Shown here in pieces: positions 6,439-6,728 of a stretch of DNA of 6,728 nt. Every line of letters starts with the position of its first letter. Position 1 is the first letter of the stretch. The stretch is from Flavobacteriaceae bacterium (GTDB taxonomy: Bacteria > Bacteroidota > Bacteroidia > Flavobacteriales > Flavobacteriaceae). The stretch spans positions 1 to 6,728 of the forward strand of contig JABDLH010000060.1 of assembly GCA_013003145.1 (NCBI GenBank), in the 5' to 3' direction. Under the pieces are notes generated by a model. The model worked only from the letters and a program-made list of their open reading frames with translations, did no database searches and was not told the origin of the DNA. Both the position numbers and the translations under genes were made by a program.

Positions 6439-6728
6439 TTAAAAAGGTTCTGCCGGGTACCAGTCCAGTTGTATCACTTCTATCCCGGAATCCCCCTTAT
6501 TGACAAGTTCTTTGAACCTGGAGACATCACTGACGTCCGGACGGCCCCTGTAGTGGTAGGGATAAACCTGTTTTGGTTTAAACTCGACCACAGCATCAGC
6601 CGCCTTTTCAACGGTCATGGTATAAGGGAGGTTCATACAGATGAAGGCCTTATCGATATTTTTAAGGCTCCTCATCTCGGATATATCTTCGGTATCCCCG
6701 GAAAAGTAAACTCGCTCACCCTTATAAC
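6439..6728 (-). CDS. MBL-fold metallohydrolase, C-terminal part (UlaG-like), 5' end outside window
   Basis: The last 95 codons are visible, running in from the right edge to a TAA at 6441-6439. The part upstream of the internal ATG at 6675 reads YKGERVYFSGDTEDISE, so that ATG is not the start and the gene continues beyond base 6728. YFSGDT is the metallo-beta-lactamase-fold motif in which the Asp bridges the two metals. FKPKQVYPYHYRGRP supplies the final metal-binding histidine. NIDKAFICMNLPYTMT is typical of the UlaG/YcbX-like predicted hydrolases. These are usually cytoplasmic zinc or manganese hydrolases with varied or unknown substrates. The first metal-binding motif (HxHxDH or a variant) lies outside the window, and whether there is a signal peptide cannot be seen. 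It converges on ettA with the shared terminator between them. Confidence 0.85.
   Translation of the reverse strand, partial: YKGERVYFSGDTEDISEMRSLKNIDKAFICMNLPYTMTVEKAADAVVEFKPKQVYPYHYRGRPDVSDVSRFKELVNKGDSGIEVIQLDWYPAEPF

Noticed and set aside
6439..6675. A complete 78-residue gene starting at ATG 6675 on the minus strand
   Set aside because: The frame continues upstream through the SGDT metal-binding motif to the window edge, so the ATG is internal to an MBL-fold gene.
1..6728. Mobile element, defence island or biosynthetic cluster
   Set aside because: No transposase, integrase, phage, toxin-antitoxin, restriction or CRISPR-like sequence, and no tandem or terminal repeats were seen; the genes look like ordinary housekeeping and metabolism.

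Overview
The window looks like a stretch of core chromosome from a marine-type member of the Flavobacteriaceae (Bacteroidota). The basis is protein style, from memory of the families: an EttA-type ABC-F protein next to a two-helix membrane protein resembling a small flavobacterial family, a flavobacterial acyl-CoA carboxylase beta subunit, a signal peptide ending in 'SAQ', A/T-rich start regions without clear Shine-Dalgarno sequences, and a TAnnTTTG-type -7 promoter element. The genus cannot be fixed from this sequence.

Layout. From the left edge: the 3' end of an acyl-CoA synthetase gene (AMP-binding family, probably menE), then 12 bp later a secreted M24-family metallopeptidase on the same strand. 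That pair converges on a minus-strand acyl-CoA carboxylase beta-subunit gene, and a hairpin at the junction contains the carboxylase stop codon. The carboxylase gene diverges from a plus-strand Gfo/Idh/MocA oxidoreductase across a 77-bp control region holding candidate promoters for both directions. Two more plus-strand genes follow: a 60-residue two-helix membrane protein and ettA, an ABC-F translation factor. ettA ends in a strong terminator that also serves, in the other orientation, a minus-strand MBL-fold metallohydrolase cut by the right edge.

Functional reading. No single pathway joins these genes. There are parts of quinone or acyl-CoA metabolism (MenE-like, carboxylase), peptide degradation in the envelope (M24), sugar or diol redox (Gfo/Idh/MocA), translation control (EttA) and an MBL hydrolase. 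I see no tRNA, rRNA, CRISPR array, insertion sequence, phage gene, defence module or attachment site. Every intergenic gap is under 80 bp, so no long stretch lacks a gene.

I did not find a convincing undescribed system. The points most worth a second look are the uncharacterised small membrane protein beside ettA, the M24 peptidase lacking a usually conserved active-site histidine, the stop codon inside a terminator-like hairpin, and the compact divergent promoter region.
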